From: Candidatus Niyogibacteria bacterium CG10_big_fil_rev_8_21_14_0_10_42_19
GTDB taxonomy: Bacteria > Patescibacteriota > Minisyncoccia > 1-14-0-10-42-19
NCBI GenBank assembly: GCA_002774705.1
Contig: PFCN01000017.1
Coordinates: forward strand, 1 to 31,330
Length of the DNA stretch: 31,330 nt
Direction of reading: 5' to 3'
In this document: one piece after another, positions 24,721 to 31,330 of the stretch
Numbering within the stretch: the stretch's first letter is position 1
Layout: every line of letters starts with the position of its first letter
Notes under the pieces: model-generated
Seen by the model: the letters and a program-made list of their open reading frames with translations, nothing else
Database searches by the model: none
What the model was told of the DNA's origin: nothing
Made by a program: the position numbers and the translations under genes

Positions 24721-24734
24721 GAACGCTGTCCTGA
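24720..24734 (+). repeat. 15-bp tRNA-Ile fragment (nt 21-35)
   Basis: AGAACGCTGTCCTGA is identical to 24770-24784 in tRNA-Ile: 3' D-stem through the second anticodon base. It begins at the end of E1 copy 2. Confidence 0.8.
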
Positions 24735-24750
24735 CTTTTTATAAAAATTT

Positions 24751-24822
24751 GCGAGCGTAGTTCAGTGGTAGAACGCTGTCCTGATAAGACAGAGGTCGAA
24801 GGTTCGATTCCTTCCGCTCGCA
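24751..24822 (+). tRNA. tRNA-Ile (anticodon GAU)
   Basis: 72 nt, no encoded CCA. Acceptor GCGAGCG/CGCTCGC, D-arm GTTC...GAAC, anticodon arm CTGTC-CTGATAA-GACAG with anticodon GAT, variable AGGTC, T-arm GAAGG-TTCGATT-CCTTC, discriminator A. The 5' flank plus first five bases (24740-24755) recurs inverted at 24829-24843, so the 3' flank could compete for the acceptor strand. Confidence 0.95.
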
Positions 24823-24860
24823 CATCAACTCGCAAATTTTATAGGATACTAATAAGACAG

Positions 24861-24920
24861 CCCCGACGCACTATTATATATTTTTTAATTATGAAGTCGG
24901 GGTCCCGACTTAACGTCGGG
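24861..24920 (+). repeat. Repeat R2 at the tRNA-Ile locus
   Basis: CCCCGACGCAC, AT-rich middle, GAAGTCGGGG, then CCCGACTTAACGTCGGG. Two hairpins, matching 17653-17710. Preceded by the tRNA-Ile anticodon-arm piece ATAAGACAG. A second, partial copy with AAGACAGCCCCGACGCGC starts at 24981. Confidence 0.7.
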
Positions 24921-24921
24921 A

Positions 24922-24951
24922 AGGTCGGAGGTTCGATCCCTCCGTCGCCCA
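24922..24951 (+). pseudogene. Orphan tRNA 3' half
   Basis: Variable loop AGGTC, T-arm GGAGG-TTCGATC-CCTCC, acceptor strand GTCGCCC and discriminator A, but no 5' half: the sequence before it is repeat R2. The acceptor differs from tRNA-Ile, so it comes from another isoacceptor. It begins at the anticodon-stem/variable-loop border. Confidence 0.7.
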
Positions 24952-25134
24952 TCGAAAGTTTAAATATAGACTGTCATAACAAGACAGCCCCGACGCGCTA
25001 ATATATATTTTTTTAATCCAGCCTAAGACTGATACGCCTCTGGCGGAAAAGGGGGCACGATTAAATAAAATTAAGAAAAGCAAAAATAAGATAACTCCGC
25101 AAAATAAACCAACTTAGAACCAACTCAAAACCAA

Positions 25135-25170
25135 CTTACAATCTATTTACGATCGTAAATAGATTGTAAG
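25135..25170. repeat. 36-bp perfect palindrome
   Basis: CTTACAATCTATTTACGA followed by its exact reverse complement, centred on GATC at 25151-25154. Three AACCAACT-type boxes lie just before it. No T-run follows, so it is not an ordinary terminator; a dimeric protein site or cruciform is possible. Confidence 0.85.
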
Positions 25171-25214
25171 TATTAAAGATCCAGATTTTTCCCGCCTATT
25201 AAGAAACGCCGCGT

Positions 25215-25304
25215 CTAATCGGAGGCTATCCTTTTTCTGACAAGATATGAGGTTTCGACAATACCGATCGCCGAAAGCGTAAAAACAACGGCGAGCATTG
25301 TCAT
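25215..25304 (-). pseudogene. VKOR-like N-terminal fragment
   Basis: 29 aa: MTMLAVVFTLSAIGIVETSY then LVRKRIASD-stop. One hydrophobic helix followed by a YLxxK/R pattern, as in the first helix of vitamin K epoxide reductase-type membrane oxidases. The expected next part, with a P-x-C and GGC motif, is absent. It may be the stump of a disrupted gene or just a tiny membrane protein. Confidence 0.35.
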
Positions 25305-25354
25305 TTTTAATAATTTATTAGGATCTTATTATAATTAAATGAATTGAATTAATT

Positions 25355-26200
25355 TTAGATTAAATTTTGCCTCAAATATTCCATCGCCCCATAAAGACCG
25401 CCGACATCACCCAAAGAGGCTTTTTCTATCACGGGATTTTCCGCAAAAATTTTGCATGTTTCTTCAAAATAATATTTTATACGATCCATAGGAATAGCGG
25501 GATTCCCGACGATCATAGCCCCTCCAAGCACTATAATTTCGGGCGACCAAAAAACCGCGACATTGTTCAGGCCGTAGGCAAGAATTTTCGCGGTCTCTTC
25601 CCATACCGACGGATCGGTAATTTCGTAAGGTTTTTTTTCAAAATAACCCTCAAGGGCCGCGCCCGAAACATATGCCTCAAGATGGCCACCCGCTTCGCAA
25701 GACGGACATTTAGCTTCGCTCGAAAAATTTATAATATGATGCCCTATCTCAAAACCCGCGGCACTCCTGTCTATGTGTTCATCCACTATACGCACACCGC
25801 CAACGCCCGTAGATACGGTAACATAGGCGACTATAGAATATTTGGCCCCGGCGCCATGAATCGCCTCCCCTAATCCCACCATAGCCGTATCGTTCTCGAT
25901 ATAAACCGATGAAGCCAGAATATGTTCAAGCTCGCCCACCAGGGGTTTTTCGACCCATCCCGGAAGATTAGGAGAATTCACAAGCATCGTCTTTTCTTTA
26001 TTTAAAGGACCGGCAATGCCTCCCGCGGCAGAATCTATCTTTTCGCCCTTAATAAGGTCGTAAGATATCTTTTTAATCGTTTGCATCCCCTCCCAAAAAT
26101 CTTTAGGGGTAGGGACGATCTTGGAATCAAGTATCTCGCTCCCGTTCCGGGACGCGGCGATGCGCATTTTTGTCCCGCCTATATCAAATAAAATATACAT
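25355..26200 (-). CDS. ROK-family sugar kinase
   Basis: 281 aa, slightly short for ROK (~300). Phosphorylates a hexose, probably glucose, with ATP. Phosphate loop FDIGGTKMRIA (5-15), catalytic Asp in VYIENDTAMVGLGEA, second phosphate loop VSTGVGGVRIV, and the signature region GHHIINFSSEAKCPSCEAGGHLEAYVSG. That zinc region usually reads CxCGxxGCxE; here only two Cys remain (CPSC) and the third is replaced, so zinc binding is doubtful. Starts two bases after the isomerase stop, so the two form an operon for sugar phosphate entry. A regulator role is unlikely: no helix-turn-helix. Confidence 0.85.
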   Translation of the reverse strand: MYILFDIGGTKMRIAASRNGSEILDSKIVPTPKDFWEGMQTIKKISYDLIKGEKIDSAAGGIAGPLNKEKTMLVNSPNLPGWVEKPLVGELEHILASSVYIENDTAMVGLGEAIHGAGAKYSIVAYVTVSTGVGGVRIVDEHIDRSAAGFEIGHHIINFSSEAKCPSCEAGGHLEAYVSGAALEGYFEKKPYEITDPSVWEETAKILAYGLNNVAVFWSPEIIVLGGAMIVGNPAIPMDRIKYYFEETCKIFAENPVIEKASLGDVGGLYGAMEYLRQNLI

Positions 26201-26202
26201 AT

Positions 26203-27168
26203 TTATTTTATAAGGTCTTTAAATTGTTCCACCATAGGGACGTTCTCGGGGTCCCCTCCGTATATAACAGAAAGATAATAAGAGGTCCAATCCGCAAGAA
26301 TAATCGATGAAAATATTTTATGAAAAACTGTTCGGCCCGATATATATACTTCTTCAACCTTAAAACCTCGCTCTTCATACATTTTTTTTGTGGCCTCCAT
26401 TCTTTTTGATATCCTTGGATGGTCCGTTTCATCACGAATAAAAATAAAATAAAATTTATCAAAATTATTTTTAACCTCGCCCGAAAGATCAAAACCGGTC
26501 ATTTCATTGTGATTTAATTCCGGGAACACGTTAAAAAACGCCGGAATTTTTGTGCTCTCGTTGAATTTGATCTTCCAATTATAAACAATGCCTTTGTTTT
26601 TTCCGGAAGAGCATATCACCGGTACAAAACCCTTAAGCAAATCCGCGAGTTTTTTGCCCGTCCCCTCAAAAGACGAAGGATCAAGTATCAAGGCAAGCTC
26701 CGTTAACTCCGCGACTAGGTCTTGGCGCCCCATTATTTTCAGGATGGCTTTAATATTATAACCTACGGCAAATCTCGGCTGTATCCCGGTTTGAGGAAGC
26801 AAAACATAAGGCACTGAATTTTTTCTGGCAAGCTCGATCAAACGGCCTCCCGAAGAGACTACCGCTATCGGCAGATTTGATGAAACCGCCTTTTCGAAAG
26901 AATCTATGGCCTCCTCGGTGTTGCCTGAATAAGAACTCACTATGATCAAACGGCCCTTTAAATTTTCCTCCGCGATTTCGGGTAATCCGTAATTCCGATG
27001 GACTATTATGTCCATCTTAGGATCACGAATCCCAATAAGGCCGGCGGAAAGATTAGACCCCCCCATTCCCGCAATAATAAATTTATCGCAAGAGATTAAC
27101 TTATCCGAATTTACGATCTCGGGTTCAAATATAAATTGTTTATTAAAATCTTTTATATATCCGGTCAT
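26203..27168 (-). CDS. Bifunctional phosphoglucose/phosphomannose isomerase
   Basis: 321 aa, two SIS domains: FIIAGMGGSNLSAGLIGI (31-48) and VSSYSGNTEEAIDSF (78-92) in the first, FVPVICSSGKNKGIVYNWK in the second. NESTKIPAFFNVFPELNHNE, with the conserved Glu/His, is typical of the PGI/PMI enzymes first described from archaea and found in bacteria with small genomes. Interconverts fructose-6-P with glucose-6-P and mannose-6-P in the cytoplasm. With the ROK kinase it covers the first two steps of hexose use; the GH1 enzyme in this window could supply the sugar. Strong promoter with +1 at the ATG and no SD. Confidence 0.9.
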   Translation of the reverse strand: MTGYIKDFNKQFIFEPEIVNSDKLISCDKFIIAGMGGSNLSAGLIGIRDPKMDIIVHRNYGLPEIAEENLKGRLIIVSSYSGNTEEAIDSFEKAVSSNLPIAVVSSGGRLIELARKNSVPYVLLPQTGIQPRFAVGYNIKAILKIMGRQDLVAELTELALILDPSSFEGTGKKLADLLKGFVPVICSSGKNKGIVYNWKIKFNESTKIPAFFNVFPELNHNEMTGFDLSGEVKNNFDKFYFIFIRDETDHPRISKRMEATKKMYEERGFKVEEVYISGRTVFHKIFSSIILADWTSYYLSVIYGGDPENVPMVEQFKDLIK

Positions 27169-27174
27169 TTTAAT

Positions 27175-27202
27175 ATTGTACAGAAAAATCGTCTTATATC
27201 AA
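27175..27202 (-). promoter_or_regulatory. Predicted promoter of the isomerase-kinase operon, leaderless
   Basis: Minus strand TTGATA (27197-27202), 16 bp, TACAAT (27175-27180) preceded by TG (extended -10). Six bases separate the -10 from the ATG, so +1 falls on or beside the A of ATG. This is the clearest of the leaderless cases. Confidence 0.6.
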
Positions 27203-27212
27203 AACCGAATAA

Positions 27213-27247
27213 CAAAAAAACAGTCCCGCGCGCCACGGGACTGTTTT
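27213..27247 (-). terminator. Rho-independent terminator behind glutaredoxin
   Basis: AACAGTCCCG and CGGGACTGTT form a 10-bp stem with A-run on one side and T-run on the other; it lies at the stop codon of the glutaredoxin gene. Confidence 0.85.
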
Positions 27248-27483
27248 TACTTAATACCTAAAGATTCCTTAAGTTTGGATTCCTCGAATCCTACGACAAA
27301 TTTTCCATCAATTTCGATCACGGGCACTCCGAGCTGTCCTGATTTTTGGATCATTTCTTCCCGGGCTTGCGCGTCTTCGGCAACGTTTTTTTCCTCATAC
27401 TGGACGTTATTATTGTGAAAAAACTCTTTCGCCATCTTGCAGTAAACGCAAGTCGGAGTCGTATAAATAACTACTTTTGACAT
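27247..27483 (-). CDS. Glutaredoxin-like protein
   Basis: 78 aa thioredoxin fold. MSKVVIYTTPTCVYCKMAKE carries the CVYC active site (Cys12 and Cys15), followed by the cis-Pro loop LGVPVIEIDGKFVVGFEE. Length and the GVPVI-x-I-x-G-x-x-V-x-GF pattern match the NrdH/UXX-star type small glutaredoxins, which reduce disulfides or ribonucleotide reductase in the cytoplasm. It lies 85 bp behind the 16S trailer stem; no own promoter is obvious. No SD. Confidence 0.92.
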   Translation of the reverse strand: MSKVVIYTTPTCVYCKMAKEFFHNNNVQYEEKNVAEDAQAREEMIQKSGQLGVPVIEIDGKFVVGFEESKLKESLGIK

Positions 27484-27567
27484 AGTTTTTTGCGGCCGAA
27501 CAAAAAATCGCTTTCGACCTTAATTTAAATTAAATAATAAATAGACCTTTTATAAATAAAAATAGTA

Positions 27568-27588
27568 TATATTTTCTTTTGTCCCGTC
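27568..27588 (-). other. 16S processing stem, trailer strand
   Basis: 21 bp that are the exact reverse complement of 29743-29763 on the leader side. In the transcript the two would form a perfect helix enclosing the 16S rRNA, the normal RNase III processing arrangement. Confidence 0.85.
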
Positions 27589-27860
27589 AGTTCCGATTTG
27601 CATCGGAAGATCGTCACTTAAAGCCTAACGATCAATAGCTAACCCGTATAAGAACGGGCAACGACCACTCTGTTCCGGTAAAACCGGAATAGATTGATTT
27701 AATAATCCACGACCAGCTTCCGCTAGCCGTGCCTTGTTACGACTTCGTCCCTGTCACCGAACTTGCCTTCGGCCCTGCTAAGCAGGGACTTCGGGCACTC
27801 CCGGCTCCCTTGACGTGACGGGCGGTGAGTACAAGACTCGAGAACGTATTCACCGCGGCG

Positions 27861-27896
<36 letters not shown>

Positions 27897-28051
27897 AGGT
27901 CGAGTTGCAGACCTCAATCCGAACTGGGGCCGGCTTTGATGGGATTTGCTCCAGGTTACCCTTTAGCGTCCCTTTGTACCGACCATTGTAGCATGTGTGT
28001 AGCCCAGGGCATCAGAGGGCCATGCTGACTTGGCGTCATCCCCACCTTCCT

Positions 28052-28187
28052 CCCCCGCCTAAACGCACTTCGCCTCGCTCCTGCTCAAATTCAAAATTTT
28101 CAGCCAAAAATTTTTACATCAATTTTACACTTTGATCTTTTAATTTTGAATTTAAGCGTTCACAAAGTAAACGCGCTTGGGCGGGGG
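28052..28187 (-). other. Intervening sequence 2 in 16S (helix 39 region)
   Basis: 136 bp between GAGACTGCC and GAGGAAGGTGGGG, where only a short loop is normal. CCCCCGCC pairs with GGCGGGGG at the base, and AAATTCAAAATT with AATTTTGAATTT further in. AT-rich, no ORF. A long hairpin of this kind is typical of rRNA IVS that are cut out without religation or kept as an expansion. Confidence 0.75.
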
Positions 28188-28369
28188 CAGTCTCGCCTGA
28201 TACTTATAACAGACGACAGGGGTTGCGTTCGTTACCCCACTTAAGGGAACAGTTCAAACCACGAACTGACGACAGCCATGCAGCACCTGTCCCAGTGTCC
28301 TTGTGAGACATTCCCTCTTTCGAGGGAATTTCACTGGGATGTCAAGCCCTGGTAAGGTTTTTCGCTCAT

Positions 28370-28404
<35 letters not shown>

Positions 28405-28415
28405 AGTCCCCGTCT

Positions 28416-28447
<32 letters not shown>

Positions 28448-28854
28448 TCCCAGGCGGATGACTTAACGCGTTAGCTTCGCCACTGGAAGGGTCGATACTT
28501 CCAATAGCCAGTCATCATCGTTTAGGGCGTGGACTACAAGGGTATCTAATCCTTTTCGATCCCCACGCTTTCGTCCCTCAGGGTCAGGAATGCGCCAGCT
28601 GATTGCCTTCGCCTTTGGTGTTCCCCACGATATCAACGGATTTCACCCCTACACCGTGAGTTCCATCAGCCTCTCACATCCTCTAGTCATGCCGTTTCCC
28701 CCGCATTTTTCCGGTTAAGCCGGAAGATTTAACAGAGGACTAACATAACCCCCTACGGACCCTTTACGCCCAGTAAATCCGGATAACGCTTGGGCCCCTC
28801 GTATTACCGCGGCTGCTGGCACGAGGTTAGCAAGCCCTTATTCCTTTGGTACTC

Positions 28855-29124
28855 TCAACCGAGCACCTTTTTAAGCACTATTTCTCCAACCCTTTTTTTT
28901 AATTCTTGCCATGCTTTGCCTCTTTGTTTAAGCATGCGCTCTCTATTGCGGGCATAGACCTCTTTATCGTATGCCTCGAAATAGAGTAAAACCCAGGGTT
29001 TACCACGCCGCGTAGAAATATTTTCTCCCGCATTGTGCTCACTAAATCTTTTTTTAAGATCAGTTGTAAAACCTATGTAATATTTTGGATTTGAAGAACC
29101 TTTTAATACATACACATAAAACAT
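28855..29124 (-). CDS. GIY-YIG domain protein encoded within 16S rRNA
   Basis: 89 aa, MFYVYVLKGSSNPKYYIGFT, then LKKRFSEHNAGE, YFEAYDKEVYARNRE. GIY-YIG pair (YVY and YIG), the conserved Arg (KRFSEHN) and Glu (YFEAY) are in place, so nuclease activity is plausible. It belongs to the single-domain YhbQ/URI-like type, not to a group I homing enzyme with a DNA-binding tail. It occupies nearly the whole insertion; its last codons (KKVLG) are part of the terminal inverted repeat. Same strand as the rRNA. Stop TGA at 28855-28857. A TATAGTATA lies just before the ATG. Confidence 0.85.
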   Translation of the reverse strand: MFYVYVLKGSSNPKYYIGFTTDLKKRFSEHNAGENISTRRGKPWVLLYFEAYDKEVYARNRERMLKQRGKAWQELKKRVGEIVLKKVLG

Positions 29125-29156
29125 GTATATACTATAGCACTCAAAAAGGTGCTCGG
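28859..29156 (-). mobile_element. Intervening sequence 1 in 16S (helix 17), with inverted termini
   Basis: 298 bp bounded by CCGAGCACCTTTTT and its perfect inverse (28859-28872 with 29143-29156); similarity continues imperfectly inward to CTAT. The arms would form an extended helix 17 between TTTGGGAGCAAG and GAGTACCAAAGG. The space outside the ORF is too small for a group I or II intron core, so removal by self-splicing is unlikely. Confidence 0.75.
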
Positions 29157-29241
29157 CTTGCTCCCAAAGAAAAGCAGTTTACAATCCGAAGACCTTCATC
29201 CTGCACGCGGCGTCGCTCCATCAGGCTTTCGCCCATTGTGG

Positions 29242-29284
<43 letters not shown>

Positions 29285-29742
29285 GCAGTCCCAGTGGTGG
29301 GGGTCACGCTCTCACGCCCCCTAGCCGTCATAGCCTTGGTAGGCCTTTACCCTACCAACTAGCTGATAGCCCGCAGGCCTTTCATCCACCGATATCAATT
29401 GCTCGATACCTTTATTAACAAACATAAATGTCTGCCAAACCATCGAGGATTAGCCAATCTTTCGACTGGTTGTACTCGTGTGGATGGTAAGTAACCTACG
29501 TATTACTACCCCGTTTGCCGGTGGCCCTTGCGGGCCCCCATGACTTGCATGCCTTATCCACGCCGCCAGCGTTCATCCTGAGCTAGGATCAAACTCTCAA
29601 AATAAATTTAGAAAATTTAAAATCTTCTAAATTGCTCCCTCACTAAAGTTTAACGAAAGCAGCTCACAAAAATGTAAACCCACATCCGTTCCGGTTAACA
29701 CCGAACTAAAGCGAGGTCTGAACCCCGCTAAAAGCGAGATTC

Positions 29743-29763
29743 GACGGGACAAAAGAAAATATA
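29743..29763 (-). other. 16S processing stem, leader strand
   Basis: Exact inverse of 27568-27588 (GACGGGACAAAAGAAAATAT core). See the trailer strand. Confidence 0.85.
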
Positions 29764-29940
29764 CATTTCTTTTTGTCTTAAATTAATTCTTACTTATATT
29801 GGTCCATTAATTTGTCAAAAAACTTTCGTTTGTCTGTTTTATCTCCGAAAATACAGCCGCGACTATCTCCTTAAAGAAACAATCGCGGCCACACTTAATC
29901 TATTACAATTTCAATAGATTGAATCATCACATAATAATTT

Positions 29941-29968
29941 ATTATAGTTTATCTAAAAACCGTGTCAA
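29941..29968 (-). promoter_or_regulatory. Consensus promoter of 16S rRNA
   Basis: Minus strand TTGACA (29963-29968), 16-bp spacer, TATAAT (29941-29946): both hexamers are perfect. Predicted +1 near 29934, giving a leader of about 330 nt that contains the processing stem. A second TTGACA (with TATAAG at only 14 bp) lies closer to the gene. Confidence 0.8.
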
Positions 29969-30122
29969 CCCCGTACAAAAAGCCGTATTTTACTTAATTA
30001 TAATTCTATTAAAATTAAAAAATTTAATCAAATAATATAATACAATACCACGCTATTTCCCTTGGGATTTCGTACGGGGTCAATCCCCAACCCCATTGTT
30101 TTTGCAATGACCGGTATTCTCT

Positions 30123-31330
30123 CTAAAAACCGTTATTTTTTATGATTTTAGCATACTCAAGGGCGCTTGGCCTTATCTTCCGCGCGAGCGTTTCATAATT
30201 AATTTCCACAAGGCCGAATCTGGGCCAAAAACCGATATCCCATTCAAAATTATCAAGTAAAGACCAATGCAAATAACCCTGAATATTTACATCTTTTGAC
30301 CGAGCACGAGCAATTGCTTTTATCGTTTCTTTTATGAACCAATCCCGATACTTATCCTCTTTATCGGCAAGACCGCTTTCGGTTATATAAATGGGCTTGG
30401 CATATTTTTTAAATCCCAAAAGCACCTTCTCTACGCCCTCAGGATGCAAATCCCACCCGAGATCGGAATTTATCTCATTTGAATTTTTGTTGATGCCATA
30501 ATTTATGCGATTATGAAAATAAAAATTAAGCCCTATTGAATCAAGCCGATCTTGAGATTTTCCTAAAAAATAATGGTTCCAAAATATTTCAAAAATAACT
30601 TTCAATAAAACATTAATAAAACCCCCCGAGGACCTAAAGTCGGACAAGTTGCAAATAACCCCGACTATGGATAACGGAGCTATCTTTTTGATGGATGTAT
30701 AAGCCAGGCGATGAGCGGAGATCAAAGACCGCATTGCAAAATAAAAATTTAAAACTCCTTTTTTTTGCGGTGTCCTCCTTCCCCTAAGATATGAATTAAG
30801 CGCGTAAATTTCCGGCTCATTGATAGTAAACCAGTATTTAACGTCGGCATTATATGACTGAACAATCTTTTCCGAAAAACGCGCGAAATATTCGGCAAAT
30901 TTTTTATTTCTTATCCCTCCTTTTTCTGCAAGCCACAATGGCAAAGTCCAATGCCACAGCGTGACGAACGGTTCGAGCCCGCGCTCACGCAAAGCTTTAA
31001 TAACCTCGCGGTAATGTTCTATTTCTTTTTCATCAAACTTGCCTTCTTCGGGCTCTATGCGCGACCATTCAATAGAAAAGCGATGGGCATTGTGCCCCAA
31101 AGAACGGGCGATATCAAAATCCTCCTCATACCGATTATAATGGTCGCACGCTCGTCCGGAAATATAATTTTTGGAGTCGAACATTTCGGGAAATCTTTCT
31201 TGTTGTTCTTTCGGCCATTGCTTAGACGCATCCCGAGCCAATCTCTCGGCATTATTTTTTTCCCATTCAGACCAATCATTAATATTTAAGCCCTCTACTT
31301 GATGAGAGCTGGTTGAGGCGCCCCACAAAA
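30123..31330 (-). CDS. GH1 family glycosidase (beta-glucosidase type), start outside window
   Basis: At least 402 residues; the first visible codons read (F)LWGASTSSHQVEG, the usual GH1 N-terminus, so only about 5-15 residues are missing beyond 31330. GH1 enzymes cleave beta-linked glucose or galactose from disaccharides and glycosides. Acid/base Glu in FTINEPEIY (about residue 171) and nucleophile Glu in IYITESGL (about 317), plus RFSIEWSRIEP and WSLLDNFEW. Total near 410 aa is short for GH1 (about 450), mostly from a reduced middle region (210-260). No signal peptide can be judged. Function fits the isomerase and kinase nearby. Confidence 0.9.
   Translation of the reverse strand, partial: LWGASTSSHQVEGLNINDWSEWEKNNAERLARDASKQWPKEQQERFPEMFDSKNYISGRACDHYNRYEEDFDIARSLGHNAHRFSIEWSRIEPEEGKFDEKEIEHYREVIKALRERGLEPFVTLWHWTLPLWLAEKGGIRNKKFAEYFARFSEKIVQSYNADVKYWFTINEPEIYALNSYLRGRRTPQKKGVLNFYFAMRSLISAHRLAYTSIKKIAPLSIVGVICNLSDFRSSGGFINVLLKVIFEIFWNHYFLGKSQDRLDSIGLNFYFHNRINYGINKNSNEINSDLGWDLHPEGVEKVLLGFKKYAKPIYITESGLADKEDKYRDWFIKETIKAIARARSKDVNIQGYLHWSLLDNFEWDIGFWPRFGLVEINYETLARKIRPSALEYAKIIKNNGF

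Larger units (their letters stand above)
24466..24750. other. Gene-free stretch with two E1 copies upstream of tRNA-Ile
   Basis: No gene. It contains a hairpin GTTCCG...CGGAAC (24513-24531), E1 copy 1 (24556-24636), E1 copy 2 (24665-24720) and a tRNA-Ile fragment (24720-24734). The hairpin resembles TCCG...CGGA hairpins around the 16S gene. Confidence 0.6.
24823..25214. other. Gene-free stretch behind tRNA-Ile
   Basis: No gene. In order: inverted copy of the tRNA 5' flank, tRNA-Ile piece ATAAGACAG (24852-24860), R2 copy (24861-24920), orphan tRNA 3' half (24922-24951), partial R2 copy (24988-25018), R3 half copy (25034-25047), three AACCAACT boxes (about 25106-25136), and a 36-bp palindrome. 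Confidence 0.6.
29605..30122 (-). other. 16S leader and upstream region
   Basis: No gene. Contains the processing stem, the promoter, and farther up an inverted pair CCCCGTAC (29969-29976) / GTACGGGG (30072-30079), the inner copy just upstream of the -35 box, and a CATTG...CAATG hairpin (about 30095-30110). Operator or fragment of a terminator behind the GH1 gene are both possible. Confidence 0.5.

Noticed and set aside
24481..25060. CRISPR array, because several related repeats lie close together
   Set aside because: Repeats are few, unequal in length and spacing, and include tRNA pieces; no cas genes in the window.
25135..25170. Palindrome as a transcription terminator
   Set aside because: No T-run on either side and no loop; AT-rich arms would make a poor terminator.
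28855..29156. Group I intron with homing endonuclease in 16S
   Set aside because: Only about 30 bases lie outside the ORF on the leader side and none on the other, too little for a ribozyme core.

Overview
The window looks like a chromosomal segment of a Patescibacteria/CPR (Parcubacteria-like) bacterium. The evidence is a moderately AT-rich genome using the standard code (TGA is a stop), compact streamlined enzymes, a 16S rRNA gene enlarged by insertions (one carries a GIY-YIG ORF), a giant secreted surface protein ending in peptidoglycan-binding repeats, FtsQ, and small palindromic repeats scattered in and between genes. Taxon and all functions are inferred from sequence patterns recalled by eye; no database search was run.

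Layout. 1-300: tail of an IS-like transposase. 358-2182: tryptophanase-type lyase, then a two-gene cassette of tiny proteins with the best Shine-Dalgarno (SD) site of the window. 2465-9803: mostly minus strand: aspartyl-tRNA synthetase behind a membrane histidine kinase, a lone KAS III-like synthase, an MscS channel and a polytopic membrane protein, with D-Ala-D-Ala ligase on plus. 9804-12282: small, frameshifted or truncated genes and a YjdF-like membrane gene. 12283-17133: the 1590-aa surface protein with a homopolymer-spaced promoter, bracketed by a 40-bp direct repeat. 17140-18190: repeat-rich tRNA-Ala locus. 18195-22194: minus-strand signalling operon FIST protein > ABC-type binding protein > dCache-like histidine kinase. 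22323-24465: serS and ftsQ on plus. 24470-25350: repeat-rich tRNA-Ile locus, then a 36-bp perfect palindrome and a VKOR-like fragment. 25355-27483: sugar-phosphate isomerase, ROK kinase and glutaredoxin. 27568-29968: stand-alone 16S rRNA gene with processing stem and consensus promoter. 30123-31330: GH1 glycosidase cut by the window edge.

How it fits together. Sugar handling (GH1, ROK kinase, PGI/PMI isomerase), wall synthesis and division (ddl, ftsQ), envelope stress and surface display (MscS, giant protein) and sensing (two histidine kinases without partner regulators here) suggest a host- or particle-attached fermenter. Translation genes are split among operons.

The most unusual signals are: (i) both tRNA loci share one architecture, a hairpin repeat E1, a tRNA piece ending at the anticodon, the intact tRNA, a tRNA piece starting at the anticodon, and a hairpin repeat R2; (ii) the 16S 3' tail lacks the CCTCC anti-SD, while several genes have a -10 box placed so that transcription would start at the ATG; (iii) a T9G8 promoter spacer in front of the surface protein; (iv) a palindromic repeat inserted in frame in two enzyme genes.
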